DNA of 64,000 nucleotides. It comes from Lichina pygmaea. Lineage: Eukaryota > Ascomycota > Lichinomycetes > Lichinales > Lichinaceae. The stretch spans positions 1 to 64,000 of the forward strand of contig OY730173.1 of assembly GCA_963422465.1 (NCBI GenBank), read 5' to 3'. Positions 1-10,846 of this stretch are shown here, in pieces (position 1 is the first letter of the stretch; every line of letters starts with the position of its first letter). Below the pieces are notes generated by a model. That model did not search any database. It saw only the letters and a program-made list of their open reading frames with translations, and had not been told where the DNA came from. A program made the translations under genes and the position numbers.

Positions 1-152
1 CCCTAACCCTAACCCTAACCCTAACCCTAACCCTAACCCTAACCCTAACCCTAACCCTAACCCTAACCCTAACCCTAACCCTAACCCTAACCCTAACCCT
101 AACCCTAACCCTAACCCTAACCCTAACCCTAACCCTAACCCTAACCCTAACC
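1..152. repeat. Telomere, (CCCTAA)n
   Basis: Twenty-five perfect CCCTAA units plus CC run from the first base. The C-rich strand reads 5' to 3', so this is the left end of a chromosome with the common fungal TTAGGG repeat. The array passes straight into a retrotransposon LTR at 153, with no subtelomeric repeat or gene between. Confidence 0.98.
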
Positions 153-389
153 GGGGTATCATCTTCTTGTGTGGACAAGCTCCTCACTTAGCTTCTGCTT
201 GTCCACCAGACAAGCTTCTTGCTTAGCTTCTGCTTGTCCACTGGATGAGCTCCTTGCTTAGCTCCTGCTCATCCACCAGACAAGCTTCTTGCTTAGCTCT
301 TGCTTGTCCACTGATTTGGTCAGATGTTGTTCTGTATAACTAACACTCCTCCCTCACTTACCTAGGCTGTTCTGGCCTAGGCCTTAACA
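153..389 (-). repeat. A1 3' LTR, partial
   Basis: It matches the U3 part of the other A LTRs and ends in CCTTAACA, the complement of the LTR start TGTTAAGG. Four roughly 35-bp tandem units (about 173-310) carry the family dyad. R and U5 are missing, replaced by telomere repeats. A polypurine tract, read on the minus strand, abuts at 390. Confidence 0.92.
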
Positions 390-527
390 CTATCCCCTCT
401 CTCCAAGAGTTCTGTCCCCAGATCCTTTTCCTTCCTACTTCTCTTTTGTCATGAACCAAGATCAGACAACTTGAACTTGTTGTCACAGTTCTCTTTCTTG
501 TCGCATTGGCAAAATAGGCAAGGAATC

Positions 528-1023
528 AAAAATCACATGCGGTGCTTGTTGTCATGACTACGCTAAGTGTGTTGTGAGTTCTGTATTGTCTTTTTGTTGT
601 GGGTGCATCAAGAAGAGTTGTCGCTGCAACCTTCATCTCTCAGAATCAGAATAGAGTAAGATGGAACTTGAGTGTGAGTAGCTTGAGGCTCAGCTGTGAG
701 AGACTGATGACTAATTGTCAAAGTTGCTTCCCTGGCAGATCTGACTCTGCTGGCAGCTGGGTTGTCTCTTACAGAAGAAGGCTGATGCTATCCATCGTGA
801 GCTGTCAGCTATCAAGGATCAAGAGTCCCTTGATGCTCAGGAACAAGAGACTCTCTGTGTTATCTGCGAACAGAAGGCTAGTCAGGCTGCTGCTCCACTG
901 TTCTTTGAGGACATCTTCTCTTCAGAGACTTTGGCTTCTCTCAAGCTGTTGTCCCTGTCAGACTTGGTTGCTGCAGGTTTGCTTGGTGGTAATCCACCAG
1001 CTTCTGGTTTGTCGCAGAGCTGA
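528..1023 (+). pseudogene. A1 antisense zinc-cluster/coiled-coil ORF, decayed
   Basis: This is the counterpart of the antisense ORFs in A2, A3 and A4, here in a decayed copy. It lies on the strand opposite to pol, next to the 3' LTR, and converges on the chromodomain end of pol. The Cys-rich start and the long charged middle are recognisable, and it ends in the Gly-Ser-rich tail shared by the family. The start codon is not resolved. Confidence 0.7.
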
Positions 1024-3868
1024 AGTTCTTGGTTGGTTCCCACAAATTCTCCTCTTTGTCAAATCCTAACCACTTCACCAGGTACTTGGTTTTCTTTCTA
1101 TTTCTTCAACTATCCAGGATTCTTTTAATATCGTACTCTTCTTTGTCATCCTTGAAGTTCTATTCTCTCTTGATCTCTGTGTTGCTGGGTACTGGTTCAA
1201 GCAGCAAGATGTGGAATACTCAGTGTATCCTTACTTTTTGTGGTAGTCTCAGTCAATAGTTGACCTTCCCAGTGCACTTCTTGATTTTGAATAGTCCAAT
1301 TTGTACATGGTCCAGCTTTTTGCTCAGTCACTTTGAGCGCAGGTTTTTTGTTGATAGGTAGACCTTATCCCCCTTTTCCAGGGTTAGTCTCTTCAACCTT
1401 TTGTTGTGTAATCAGCGGGTGGTGGTATTCTGGGTACAGTTGATTGTTGTTTTCATCATCTTGTGTATAGCAGTGAGTTTATCAACATTGACAATGTTGC
1501 CTCCTGCTGTTGCCTGCTATCAGGGGTTTCTTCTGTAGTTCGCAAAGAACAGTGTTATCCCTGTCACACTATGTTGCTGGTTGTTGTACACAAACTGGGC
1601 TATTGGTAGCAGTTCCACCCAGTTATCCTGCTGGTGGTTGACATAGTGTTGTAGATACTGCTCCATCATCTGGTTTGTCTGCTCAGTTTGTTTGTCAGTT
1701 TGTGGGTGGTAGACTGTTAACATCCTTGTATCAATACCAAGTTGCCTTGTCCATATATTCCAGAATTTCAAGATGAAGAGTTTGTCTTGATCTGAGATGA
1801 TTGTTTTTAGTAGCTCTTGGTGGCTTACCAGCTCTTTGAGTAGGACACTTGCAAGTTTATTTGTGGTTCCTGACTCTTTCCACAGGACCAGGTGGGTGTA
1901 TTTGGTGAGCTTATCAACAACCACCAAAATACTATCATATACCACCTTTGTTGCTGGGTCTGTTGACTTTGGCAACTTGACTACAAAATCCATTATGATA
2001 GTTTCCCATAGTACCTCAGGTAGGTCTATTTGCTGTGCCTGCTTGTAGGGCTTATGTCTTGATAGTTTGTTTTCTGTGCACTGTTCACAGTTGTAGATGA
2101 ACTCTGTCATCTTGCATTTCATTCTGTTGAAGTGGTAGTTCCTTTAGATTTTCTCCAAGGTTTTATCTTGCCTGGAGTGTCTGTGCAAAGACCTGTCATA
2201 GTGCCTCTGGATCACCTCCTCTTGTGCTCTTTCTGGCACAATTTCCTTTTTGTTTGCTGCCTTGTGGCTAAGAGTAAGGAGTGGACTCTTTGTTTCAGTT
2301 GTTGCCAGTTGGGGTTGGGCATAGACCAGGGTTTGTTCTTTTGTTGCTAGGATTGGGTGTTTCTCTGTTGTTTTCTTGTTCATCAGGTCTGGTCACCTGC
2401 TGAGTGTGTCTGCTTGAGTATGTTCAGTGCCCTTCTGGTAGAGAATTTGAAAGTTGTATGATAACAACAACTCTGCCTATTGAACTTGTCTTCAGTTTAG
2501 CTTCTTTGTTGTTGTGAAGGAAGCTAAGTTCTTGTAGTCCGAGTACATATCTACCATGTATTTTACCTTCTCCAAGTAAGGCCTCTATTCTTGGAATATA
2601 TTGACAATTGCTAACAACTCTTTGTTGTGAACATCGTACCTCAGTTCTGGGCCAGAGAACTTTCTTGATCAGTATGTGACAGGGTGTAAGTGTTTGTCAG
2701 TGTCTGGTTGACACAAGCAGGATCCCAATGCTTGGTCTGAGACATCAGTGTCTAAAATAATCCTTTTCTCAGAGTCAAATGATGCCAAAATAGGTGTGGA
2801 GATGAATTTGTTCTTTAACTCCTGGAAGGCCACTTGTTGGCTCTTCCCCCACCTGAAAGATTTGTTCTTTCTGGTTAACTCTGTCAAGACTGCTGCTGTT
2901 CTTGAGTAGTTCTTGATGAATTGTCACTAGAAGTTTGCAAATCCTAGGAAGGATTGTACTTCTTTGAGGTTTTTGGGTGTTGGCCAGTCTTGTACTACTG
3001 CTGTCTTTGTGTTGTCTATTCAGATTCCTTCTGTTGTTAGAATCAACCCTAAATATTCCACTTCCTTTGTGTGGAAAATACTTTTATCAAGGTGTAACCT
3101 CATGCCTGCTTTCTGGAGTATATGTAGGATTGTTTTGATATGCTGTTTATACTCCTCCAAGGTTCTGTTGGTGTATACCAAGATATCATCAATGTAAGCA
3201 GTGACAAATATATCCAGGTATTGTTGGAGGACAGCATTAATAAGTGATTGGAATGTCACCAGTGTATTCGTAAGGCTGAATAGCATCACAGTATACTTGT
3301 AGTGCCTGTACCTTGTACAAAAGACTGTCTTCCATTCTTCACTATCTTTCATTCTAACCAGGTTGAAAGCACCTCAAATATTGAACTTGGTAAACTATTT
3401 GGCTTCTTGGATCTGGTCTTGGATTTCCAATATCAATGGCAGTGGGTAGCAGTTTTTCACTGTGATCACATTTAGCTGCTGATAATCAACACACAGTTGA
3501 AGTTTGCTATCTTTCTTTCACACAAACAATATTGGGTATCCAGCTGGTGATGTTGAAAGTCTTATAAACCCTTTCACTAGGTTCTTGTCCAGGTAGTCTC
3601 TCAGAGCCTCAAGCTCTTTTGCTGACAGAGTGTAGATAGGGCTATGTGTGGGTTGTTTTCTGTCTTCCAGCAGAATCTTGTGGTCTCACTCCTGATGTTC
3701 TGGTAGTGTCACAATCACTATTTCTTTGAACATCTCCTGGTATTCTTTATACTCACTTGGCAACTGTGGTGCCTGAGTCTTGCCTACAGCATCTTGTGTA
3801 GTGCAAAGTTGTTGTGTTCAGAGTTTCATCCAGGCCACACAGACCTCCCCACACTGGTGGTATTTCTT
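1024..3868 (-). pseudogene. A1 pol, RT to chromodomain
   Basis: Reading leftward from 3868 come the RT amino end and palm with a YIDD-type catalytic region (near 3200), RNase H (about 2580-2890), the integrase His/Cys zinc finger (about 2100-2300), the integrase core (about 1520-2090) and a chromodomain-like end. The polyprotein would copy RNA into DNA and integrate it, with the chromodomain tethering integrase to chromatin. It is a decayed fossil with many breaks. Its gag-protease half lies beyond A2, at 16479-18531. Confidence 0.88.
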
Positions 3869-4224
3869 TGTTAAGGCCTAGGCTGGAACAGTCCAGGTAA
3901 GCGAGGGAGGAGTGTTAGTCATGCGGAACAACATCTGACCGATCCGGTGGACAAGCAGGAGCTAAGCAAGGAGCTTGTCCACGCAAAAGGATGATACCCC
4001 TTGAGGAGACCCCCCCCTTGGGGCATCTGTATAAAGACCCCCCAAAGGGCCCAGAGGGATTAGCTCTCCAGGCTGAACAAACAATACAAACTCATCGTAC
4101 TGAGACAATAGCACAGGAGAGTTACCCCACCTGTCTATTCCTCTACCAAGTCCCTGTCTAGAATCCACCCTGCGAAGCAACAGACTGAGCCACCTTCTGT
4201 GTGAACCCAGCCCAGCCTGTAACA
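3869..4224 (+). repeat. A2 5' LTR (356 bp)
   Basis: It begins TGTTAAGG and ends TGTAACA. U3 holds a single copy of the 35-bp dyad unit (about 3950-3982), against three in the 3' LTR. A TATA box lies at 4030-4036. The sequence after it is shared by all A LTRs. Confidence 0.95.
4030..4077 (+). promoter_or_regulatory. A2 LTR promoter and predicted RNA 5' end
   Basis: TATAAAG at 4030-4036 is followed 40 nt downstream by AGGCTGAA (4070-4077), about where fungal transcripts start after a TATA box. The octamer is the exact reverse complement of bases 3-10 after the LTR (4227-4234). This suggests that the 5' end of the RNA primes reverse transcription by folding back, as in Tf1. The start site is inferred. 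Confidence 0.55.
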
Positions 4225-4242
4225 GTTTCAGCCTCTAACATA
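4225..4242 (+). promoter_or_regulatory. A2 primer-binding region
   Basis: The 18 bases after the LTR do not resemble the 3' end of initiator-Met or another common primer tRNA. TTCAGCCT at 4227-4234 complements AGGCTGAA at 4070-4077 inside R. The same arrangement is kept in A3 (12323-12330 and 12458-12465, minus strand). Confidence 0.55.
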
Positions 4243-4262
4243 CAGAACACTGACTTGATACG

Positions 4263-5530
4263 ATGGTGGATCCACAAAGCCCTACCCTTTCTCAGGCAGC
4301 CCAAGCCCAAGCTGCTCAGGTGGCTCAGGCCCAGGCTGTCCAGGCAGTACCTATTGTTAAACTACCCCCGAAGCCCTTGAAGGTAGGTGCTCTGAAGAGG
4401 TACGATAGATCCAGGGGAGGACTGGAGTTGTTCTTCTCACAGCTGGAGCTCTACTATAGGTTCAACACAGCCCAGTTCCTGACAGACCAGGAGAAGATGC
4501 TGTTTGCAGCCTCCTACCTGGAAGGACCAGCCTTCGCTTGGTTCAACGTCTACTTAAGGGATTACCTAGACAATCAGGCAGACTCCAAGGAGCAAGAAGA
4601 TAATACCTGACAGGTCATGGGAAGCTTGAAAATCTTTAAGACAGCTATGAGGAAGATGTTTGGGATCCTTGACAAGGAAAGGGATGTGGAATGAAAGCTC
4701 CAAGCACTGCAGCAAACTGGATCAGCATCAGAATTCACGGTGAAGTTCTAACAACTAGCAGTGAGGACTCAGTGGGGAGACAGTGCACTAACAGCACTAT
4801 TCTACCAAGGCCTCAAGGAACAAGTCAAGGATGACATTGTGCGAGGAGACCAACCAACCAAGCTCTACAAAATGATTGAGACTGCAGCTCGCATCAACAA
4901 CTGACAGTTCGAGAGAGAGCTTGAGAAGTGAGGCAAGCAGATGAAACTATGGGTGAAGAAAAAGCCAACACCTGCCAAAGATAACTACAGCTTGGTACCT
5001 ATGGAAATCAATACAGTGGAACCACAAAAGAAGGAGACACAGAAGTGTTACAACTGTCAGAAAGTGGGCCACCTTGCAGTGAACTGCAGGAGCAAGAAGA
5101 AGAACAAGAAGAGCAAAGGGAAGCAGTTGAACACCACGAGTGCCTGGAAAGGCAGGAAGATGGAGAAGCCCCAGAGGGCCCCCCAAGGCACACTACCCCA
5201 CAATCACCCTGAGGCAGCACTCCTCAGAGAGGAGGACAACCTCCGACAACATGCCAAAAAACTCAAGAACATGCTCCAAGAAACCTTGGACCACCTTGAC
5301 AAGGTCTGAAGGAAGGTTGACAGAATCTACTGGGAGGACAACCTGATCTCCGAGTTTGACACAACTGGCTATATGGAGGAACAGGTTGACAACAAAGAAC
5401 CCCAGCCACCACCAGTCCCCAACAAAACTGTCCTTCAACGACAGGACACAACCCTATCAGAAATAGAGAAGGTGCAAGTGCTATGATAGGTCGACAATAC
5501 CCTCAGCATCACACAGGTCAGAGACATTGC
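4263..5530 (+). pseudogene. A2 gag and Cys/His region
   Basis: ATG at 4263, 38 bases after the LTR, opens a gag with an Ala/Gln/Pro-rich leader, the capsid-like FFSQLELYY block and a CCHC knuckle CYNCQKVGHLAVNC (near 5050). A charged region and the Cys/His stretch follow. Gag would form the particle and bind RNA. It is a decayed copy with several breaks. Confidence 0.88.
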
Positions 5531-5536
5531 TGATGA

Positions 5537-6276
5537 TTGCAACCAAGACCTGGGGGAATGATGCACCACCACACGATGCAAACAACACGTGGTAGAGTGT
5601 CAGGCCCAGAGCCTAGGCAGCTCAAAAAACTAGCAGCACTCTTCAAAACCAGGGTCGGAAGAGCAGGCAAGACAACACCCCAGGAGGAAGGAGTCAAGCT
5701 GAGCCTTGACGCAACAGCCTGCAGCCTGCACTTTCACATCAAGATCAGAGTCAATAGGTGGTTGGCTAAGGCCATGATCAACTCTGGTACGACTAGCAAC
5801 TTCATGTCAGAAAGCTTTGCCAGAAGAAACAAGGTTCCAGTCTAAGGCAAGAAAAACCCCTACCAGTTGACAGTAGTGGACAGAACACCACTCTCCAAAG
5901 ACAAGGGACAAGTGACAAAGAAGACCAAAAGTCTGAGACTGAGTGTCCATGGCATGATAATCAGAACAGAGAAATTCGACTTAGTCCAGATACCACATGA
6001 AGTTATATTGGAACTTCCATGGTTGGAAAAACAAAACCCAAGGATTGACTGGAGAAGAAGGCAACTAGTCTTTCCAGATAAGACACTGGTCACGTCAGAA
6101 CCAGGGGTGACGATTAAAGAAATCTCACTGACACACTGGAAGAAATACCACCAGTACGGGTAGGCCTGTGTGGTCTGGATGAAACCCCAAACACAACAAC
6201 TTTGCACCACGCAAGACGCCGTGGGCAAGACTCAGGCACCGCAGTTGCCAAGTGAGTATAAAAGATACCAGGAGAT
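5537..6276 (+). pseudogene. A2 protease and start of pol
   Basis: A retropepsin-like segment with the family's active-site region near 5780 and the later LPWLEKQNPRIDW block (about 6015-6050). It follows the conserved slippery heptamer at 5624-5630. A3 interrupts pol after 6276 and it resumes at 12706. Decayed copy. Confidence 0.85.
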
Positions 6277-6749
6277 TGTTAAAGGCCAGTCCACGTTCAC
6301 ACAGAATGTGGGTGGTCCTGTCTTCGACCGAGGAGGGCAGGGACTCAATAGATGAATAGCAAGTGGGGTAACTCTCTTGCTATTGTCGCTTGTAATGTGC
6401 GTTCAGCCTGGAGAGCTAATCCCTCCGGGCTCTTTGGGGGTCTTTATACAGATGCCCCAGGGGGGGGGTCTCCTCGAGGGGTATCATCCTTTTGCGTGGA
6501 CGAGCTCCTCGCTTAGCTCCTGCTTGTCCACTGGACGAGCTCCTCGCTTAGCTCCTGCTCGTCCACCGGACGAGCTCCTCGCTTAGCTCCTGCTCGTCCA
6601 CCGGACGAGCTCCTCGCTTAGCTCCTGCTTGTCCACCGGACGAGCTCCTCGCTTAGCTCTTGCTTGTCCACCGGATCGGTCGGATGTTGTTCCGCATGAC
6701 TAACACCTCTCCCTCGCTTACCTGGGCTGTTCTGGCCTAGGCCTTAACA
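6277..6749 (-). repeat. A3 3' LTR (473 bp)
   Basis: On the given strand it runs from TGTTAAAG to CTTAACA. It has five 35-bp dyad units (6498-6669) against two in the 5' LTR, which explains the 105-bp length difference. Outside the array the two LTRs look nearly identical. Confidence 0.96.
6498..6669. repeat. A-type U3 minisatellite of inverted repeats
   Basis: Five tandem units at a 35-bp period start at 6498, 6533, 6568, 6603 and 6638. Each has arms GGACGAGC and GCTCGTCC (or GCTTGTCC) with a 16-bp spacer. Other A LTRs have GACAAGC/GCTTGTC or GATGAGC/GCTCATC, so the arms tend to change together. Possible roles are a dimer binding site or an RNA/DNA hairpin. Confidence 0.85.
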
Positions 6750-6888
6750 CTATCCCCTCCCTCCAAGGGTTCTGTCCCCAGATCCTTTTTGTTCCTGCTT
6801 CTCTTTTGCCATGAACCAAAGCCAGACAACTTGAACTCGTCGCCGTGGTTTTCTCTCTTGTTGTGTTGGCAAAATAGGCAAGGAATCA

Positions 6889-7383
6889 AAGATCGCATGC
6901 AGTGCTTGTCGTCGCGACCACGCCAAGTGTGTCGTGAGTTCCGCATCATCTTTTTGTCGTCGGTGCATCGAGAAGAGTTGTCACTGCAACCTTCATCTCT
7001 CGGAATCAGAATGGAAGAAGATGGAGCTTGAGCGCAAGCAGCTCAAGGCTCAGCTGCGGGAGACTGATGACCAACTGTCAAAGCTGCTTCCCCGGCAGAT
7101 CCGCCTCCGCCGGCAGCTGGGTTGTCTCTCACAGAAGGAGGCTGATGCCATCCGTCGTGAGCTGTCATCCATCAAGGATCAAGAGTCCCTCGATGCTCAG
7201 GAGCAAGAGGCCCTCCGTGTTATCCGCGAACAGGAGGCCCGTCAAGCTGCTGCTCCACTGTCCTTTGAGGACGTCTTCTCTTCAGAGGCTTTGGCTTCTC
7301 TCGAGCTGTTGTCTCTGTCGGACCTGGTCACTGCGGATTTGCTTGGTGGTAATCCACCAGTTTCTGGTTCATCGCAGAGCTGA
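6889..7383 (+). CDS. A3 antisense Zn2Cys6/coiled-coil protein
   Basis: An open frame on the strand opposite to pol, starting 140 bp inside the 3' LTR and overlapping the chromodomain end of pol tail-to-tail. Cysteines are spaced C-x2-C-x6-C-x8-C-x2-C-x6-C, the GAL4-type binuclear zinc-cluster pattern, with basic residues (CRRDHAKC) in the first half. A long charged helix follows (about residues 45-115, rich in Glu, Gln, Arg and Leu), typical of a coiled coil. The end is an acidic, Leu-rich, Gly-Ser tail. A DNA-binding dimer is the natural reading. The start codon is unresolved: no ATG is obvious, so a non-AUG start or a spliced leader is possible. Confidence 0.72.
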   Translation, partial: KIACSACRRDHAKCVVSSASSFCRRCIEKSCHCNLHLSESEWKKMELERKQLKAQLRETDDQLSKLLPRQIRLRRQLGCLSQKEADAIRRELSSIKDQESLDAQEQEALRVIREQEARQAAAPLSFEDVFSSEALASLELLSLSDLVTADLLGGNPPVSGSSQS

Positions 7384-10300
7384 AGTTCTCGGTTGGTTCC
7401 CACAAATTCTCCTCTTTGTCAAATCCTAACCACTTCACCAGGTACTTGATTTTCCGTCCGTTTCTCCAGCTGTCTAGGATCCTTTCAACATCGTACTCTT
7501 CTTCGTCGTCCTCGAAGTGCCATTCTGTTTCGATTGCTGCGTCGCTGGGTGCTGGCTCGAGCAGCGAGACATGGAATACTCGGTGTATCCGTGCCTTTTT
7601 TGGCAGTCTCAGTCGGTAGTTGACTTCTCCAGTGCGCTTCTCAATCTCAAACAGTCCGATTTGTACATGATCCAGCTTTTTGCTCAGTCACTTCGAGCGC
7701 AGGTTTTTTGTTGACAAATAGACCTTATCCCCCCTCTCCAGGGTTGGTCCCTTCAACCTTTTGCTGTTTAGGTGGTGGCTTGTTGTCTTTTGTGCGGATT
7801 CAATTGCAGTCTTCATTTCCTCATGCATAGCAGTGAGTTTTTCGATGTTTGTTGAAGTGCCACTTCCAGCCGCCATTGCTTCCCAGTGGGGGTTTCTGCC
7901 GTAGTTCGCAAAGAACAGCGTCATGCCTGTCACACTGTGTTGCTGATTGTTGTACGCAAACTGAGCCATTGGTAGCAGTTCTACCCAATTGTCCTGTCGG
8001 TGGTTGACGTAGTGGCGTAGGTACTGTTCCATCATCTGGTTTGTTCTCTCAGTTTGTCTGTCTGTTTGTGGATGGTAGGCAGTAGACATCCTCATGTCTA
8101 TCCCTAGCTGTCTTGTCCACATGTTCCAGAATTTCGAGGTGAAGAGTTTGTCTTGATCTGAGATAATCTTCGTGGGTAGCCCTCGCTGGCTAACCAATTC
8201 TTTGAGCAGGACATTGGCGAGTTCGCTCGCTGTTCCTGTCTCTCACCACGGGATCAGGTGAGCGTATTTGGTGAGTTTGTCAACAACCACCAAGATACTG
8301 TCATATTTCACCTTTGTTACTGGGTCCTCTGACCTCGGCAGCTTCACCACAAAATCCATTGTGATGGTATCCCAAGCCGCTTCTGGGAGGTCCATTTGTT
8401 GACTCTCTCCATAGGGTTTGTGGCATGACAGTTTGTTTTTCGCACACTCTTCGCAGTTGCGAATAAATTCCGTCACTTTCCACTTCATTCCGTTGAAGTG
8501 GTAACATCTCCGGATCTTTTCCAGGGTCTTGTCTTGCCCAGGATGTCCGTGTAGAGGTCCATCGTGATGTTGTCGAATCACGTCCTCTTGTGCGCTCTCT
8601 GGCACTTCTTCCTTGTTCGTGGCCGCAACGTTGTGGCCTAGGGTCAGGAGTGCACCCATTTCTTCAGTTTTCGCTAACTGAGGTTGAGCATAGACCAGAG
8701 TTTGTCCTTTTGTCACAAGGATTGGGCGCTCTTCTGTCATGTCATCTGTCGTCATATCAGGCCGCCTGCTAAGCGCGTCCGCTCGTGCGTTTTCTGATCC
8801 TTTTCGATAGAAGATCTGGAAGTCGTATGAAGCTAAAAGCTCCGCCTATCAGACTTGTTGTCTGTTTAGCTTCTTCGTCGTCGTGAAGTAAGCCAAATTC
8901 TTGTGGTCTGAGTACACGTCCACTGTGTACTTTGCTCCTTCCAGGTAAGGTCTCCACTCCTGGAATGTGTTGACAATCGCTAACAACTCCTTGTTGTGAA
9001 CATCGTACCTGAGTTCTGGGCCAGAGAACTTTCTCGATCGGTATGCGACAGGGTGTAGGTGGTTTTCGGCGTCTGGTTGACACAAGCAAGATCCAAGTGC
9101 TTGGTCCAAGGCATCTGTCTCCATGATGATCTGCTGTCCGGGATCAAATGATGCCAGTATGGGTGCGGAGGTGAACTTCTCTTTCAGCTCCTGGAACGCT
9201 CTCTCTTGGCTGTTCCCCTATGTGAAGGTTTCTTCCTTCTTTGTTAGTTCAGTCAAGGGTGCTGCTGTCCTTGAGTACTCCTTGATGAATCATCGGTAGA
9301 AGTTCGCAAATCCCAGGAAGGATTGGACTTCTTTGAGGTTTTTGGGTGTTGGCCAGTCTCGTACTGCCGTGATCTTTGTATCGTCCATACAGATTCCTTC
9401 CGTCGTCAGGATCGACCCCAAATATTCCACTTCTTTCATGTGGAAGACGCTCTTATCAAGGCGTAACCTTATTCCTGCTTCTTGGAGCGTATGTAGGATC
9501 TTCTTGACATGCTGTTTGTGCTTCTCCAGGGTTCCATTGGTGTAAACCAAGACATCGTTGATATAAGCAGTAACAAATATATCCAGGTATTGTCAGAGGA
9601 TGGCGTTAATGAGCGATTGGAACATCGCCGGTGCATTCGTAAGGCTGAATGGCATAACGGTATACTCGTAATGCCCGTACCTCGTACGAAAGGCTGTCTT
9701 CCATTCTTCGCCATCTTTCATCCTAACCAGGTTGAAAGCGCCTCGGATGTCGAACTTGGTAAACCACTTGGCTCCTTGGATTCAGTCCTGGATTTCTGAT
9801 ATTAACGGTAGCGGGTAGCGATTCTTAATCGTGATCACATTAAGCTGCCGGTAGTCGACACACAGTCGTAATTTGCTGTCTTTCTTTGGCACAAACAATA
9901 TCGGGTATCCGGCCGGTGATGTTGAAGGTCTTATGAACCCTTTCGCTAGGTTCTTGTCCAGGTAATCTCTTAAGGCCTCAAGCTTCTTTGCTGATAGAGC
10001 GTAAATAGGGCTATGTGTGGGTTTCTTTCCGTCTTCCAGCGGAATTTCATGATCCCACTCTTGGTGTTCTGGTAGCGTCACGACCACTTCCTCACCAAAC
10101 ATCTCCTGGTAGTCTTTATACTCACTTGGCAGCTGCGGTGCCTGAGTCTTGCCCATGGCGTCATGCGTGGTGTAAAGTTGATGGTTTCGGGGCTTCATCC
10201 AAGCTACATAGGCTCGCCCTCGCCGGTGGTGCTTCTTCCACCCTGCATATAAGATCTCTTTGATTCTCACTTTCTCTGGCTCTGCTCAAGTTGCCAGACT

Positions 10301-10846
10301 CCTCTTCGGAAAGACTAGGTGCCTTCTTTTCCAGTCGATCCTTGGGTTTTGACTTTCCAACCACGGAAGACCCAATATAACTTCATGTGGTATCTGGACC
10401 AAGTCGAATTCTTCTGATCTGATTGTCGTACTGTCGACACACAGTCGTAGGTTCTTGGTCTCCTTCGTCACTCGTCCTTGGTTGTTGGAGAGTGGTGTCC
10501 TGTCCACTACTGTTAGTTGGTATGGATTCCTCTTTTCCTGAGTCGGGATCTTGTGCTTCCTGGCGAAACTTTGTGACATGAAGTTGCCAGTAGCTCCAGA
10601 GTCGATCATGGCGTTTGTCAGGTGCCCGTTGACTCTCATCCTGATGCGAAAATGCGGACTGCAGGCTGTCACGTTGAGGCTCTGCTCGACCCCTTCTCTC
10701 CGGAGTGTTGTCTTGCCTGCTCTTCCGACTCCAGATTTGAAGAGCACTGCTAGTTTTTTGAACAACCAAGGCCCTGAGCCTGGTGTTCTGCCGCGTGTCT
10801 TTCGCACTTTTCGGTGAAGCATAGCTCCCATGCGTCTTCTCCGCAA
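7384..10846 (-). pseudogene. A3 pol: protease to chromodomain
   Basis: Reading leftward: protease with AMIDSGATGNF (near 10610) and LPWLESQNPRIDW (near 10365); RT with [19 protein letters not shown] (near 9830) and the catalytic loop near 9560; RNase H with KELLAIV and DHKNLAYF (about 8850-9120); the integrase finger with HPGQDK and CEECAKNK (about 8440-8560); the core with the TAYHPQTDRQTERTNQ block (about 8040); and the chromodomain end near 7400. It is a chromovirus polyprotein that is broken in places. Confidence 0.9.
10753..10759 (-). promoter_or_regulatory. Slippery heptamer A AAA AAC between gag and pol frames
   Basis: On the minus strand AAAAAAC sits in X-XXY-YYZ phase with the gag-side frame just before that frame ends. 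The protease frame lies -1 relative to it. The heptamer recurs at 5624-5630 (A2), 16988-16994 (A1) and 23126-23132 (A4). A -1 shift between gag and pol is known for Ty3/Gypsy elements; use here is inferred. Confidence 0.65.

Noticed and set aside
4947-5451. Several open frames on the strand opposite to A2 gag and in similar places in A4 and A1
   Set aside because: They mirror the biased codon use of gag, have no conserved start or motif, and are not kept as frames in other copies.
6784-6900. Possible intron or upstream exon for the A antisense gene (ATG near 6811, AG near 6880)
   Set aside because: No convincing donor, branch point and acceptor set is shared by all four copies, so I left the start unresolved.
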